Source: Candidatus Aminicenantota bacterium (GTDB lineage Bacteria; Acidobacteriota; Aminicenantia; Aminicenantales; Aminicenantaceae). Taken from it: a stretch of DNA of 5,947 bases. The translations under genes and the position numbers were made by a program. The notes under the pieces were generated by a model. It was not told where the DNA came from. It saw only the letters and a list, made by a program, of their open reading frames with translations, and did no database searches. This document shows, piece after piece, positions 5,559-5,947 of the stretch (position 1 is its first letter; each line of letters begins with the position of its first letter). The stretch is from NCBI GenBank assembly GCA_030633795.1, contig DAOWCB010000098.1:1-5947 (forward strand). Reading direction: 5' to 3'.

Positions 5559-5947
5559 ATGGACTTCAACAGAATGACATCTTCAGGAGATTTTTTTGAA
5601 ACAAGCTTGACCAAAAGCTGGGACCAAGCGGCACGGAAAGTCAAACCATATCACCAAGCACCTTCTACGCGAATTTATTTTGATCAAGAAAAAAACCTCA
5701 TAGACACCCACCTTTCTCCTGTTGGAGGGAAAAAGTTCTTAAAGACGGATCTATGGAACGAGGCAAAAAATACGCAAATACTGAAGCATGTCATAGAAGA
5801 AGGGGCAGAAGTTTACGGTGTCGATATTTCTCCCCGTGTCACTCAGCAGGCCCTCATGTCTTTTAACCATAGCAAAAATCGCCCCTGTGTGATGACAGCA
5901 GACATCCGCAAGCTCCCTTATCAAAATAACACTTTCGACTGCATTTA
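5559..5947 (+). CDS. SAM-dependent class I methyltransferase, N-terminal part (3' end outside window)
   Basis: 129 codons are visible of a gene that continues beyond the window. Residues 58-91 form the SAM-binding start of a Rossmann-like methyltransferase: a first strand KKFLKTDLW, a helix, then EVYGVDIS (84-91), whose Asp89 should bind the ribose of SAM. ADIRKLPYQNNTFDCI (114-129) is the typical motif II/III stretch (adenine-contacting Asp115, then the LP...FD strand). The usual Gly-x-Gly-x-Gly of motif I is absent and replaced by TDLWNEAKNTQIL (63-75). The start at 5559 follows an in-frame stop at 5538-5540; a second ATG at 5574 is possible, and GGAAAA (5542-5547) is a weak, distant ribosome site. 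Next to glycosyltransferases a role in sugar O- or N-methylation is plausible, but the substrate is not shown. Confidence 0.8.
   Translation, partial: MDFNRMTSSGDFFETSLTKSWDQAARKVKPYHQAPSTRIYFDQEKNLIDTHLSPVGGKKFLKTDLWNEAKNTQILKHVIEEGAEVYGVDISPRVTQQALMSFNHSKNRPCVMTADIRKLPYQNNTFDCI

Noticed and set aside
1..5947. CRISPR arrays, tRNA, rRNA or known riboswitches
   Set aside because: No regularly spaced repeats, cloverleaf or conserved rRNA sequence is visible; the structured gap at 1513-1757 does not match a riboswitch class I know.

Overview
The window comes from a bacterial chromosome region of moderate GC devoted to surface polysaccharide or glycoconjugate synthesis. Three glycosyltransferase genes and the start of a methyltransferase gene lie together. 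Genes are standard-code, tightly coding, and partly convergent. Nothing in the sequence fixes the taxon. The gene types would suit a polysaccharide locus in one of many Gram-negative or deep-branching phyla, so I leave the organism open.

Layout. Positions 2-246 hold the C-terminal end of a creatininase-family hydrolase. It appears broken: two in-frame stops and a frame change fall within about 20 bases. A cytoplasmic GT-B (family 4 type) glycosyltransferase follows at 304-1518 (+). A non-coding repeat element of 245 bp (1513-1757) comes next. It has terminal inverted repeats and two large hairpins, and its first bases supply the stop codon of the glycosyltransferase. Downstream is a GT-A fold glycosyltransferase (1783-3003, +) with its own Shine-Dalgarno. 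It converges, with a 20-bp gap, on a large polytopic membrane glycosyltransferase of GT-C type (3024-5396, -). The divergent gap 5397-5558 carries a 50-bp near-perfect palindrome made of the same terminal repeat placed back to back and flanked by a 5-bp direct repeat. A candidate promoter follows it for a SAM-dependent methyltransferase that runs off the window (5559 to end, +).

How the parts may work together. By inference, the two soluble glycosyltransferases would add sugars from nucleotide-sugar donors on the cytoplasmic side. The GT-C protein would transfer a sugar from a polyprenyl-phosphate donor on the outer face of the membrane, and the methyltransferase could modify a sugar. No substrate can be assigned from sequence alone.

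The most unusual content is the repeat family. An identical 21-bp terminus occurs at 1513 and 5414, one copy as a 245-bp two-hairpin element and one as a 50-bp fused-end palindrome. A 15-bp related palindrome (3009-3023) sits in the convergent gap. This looks like a small non-autonomous (MITE-like) element and its remnants, inserted at gene ends and starts throughout the locus.
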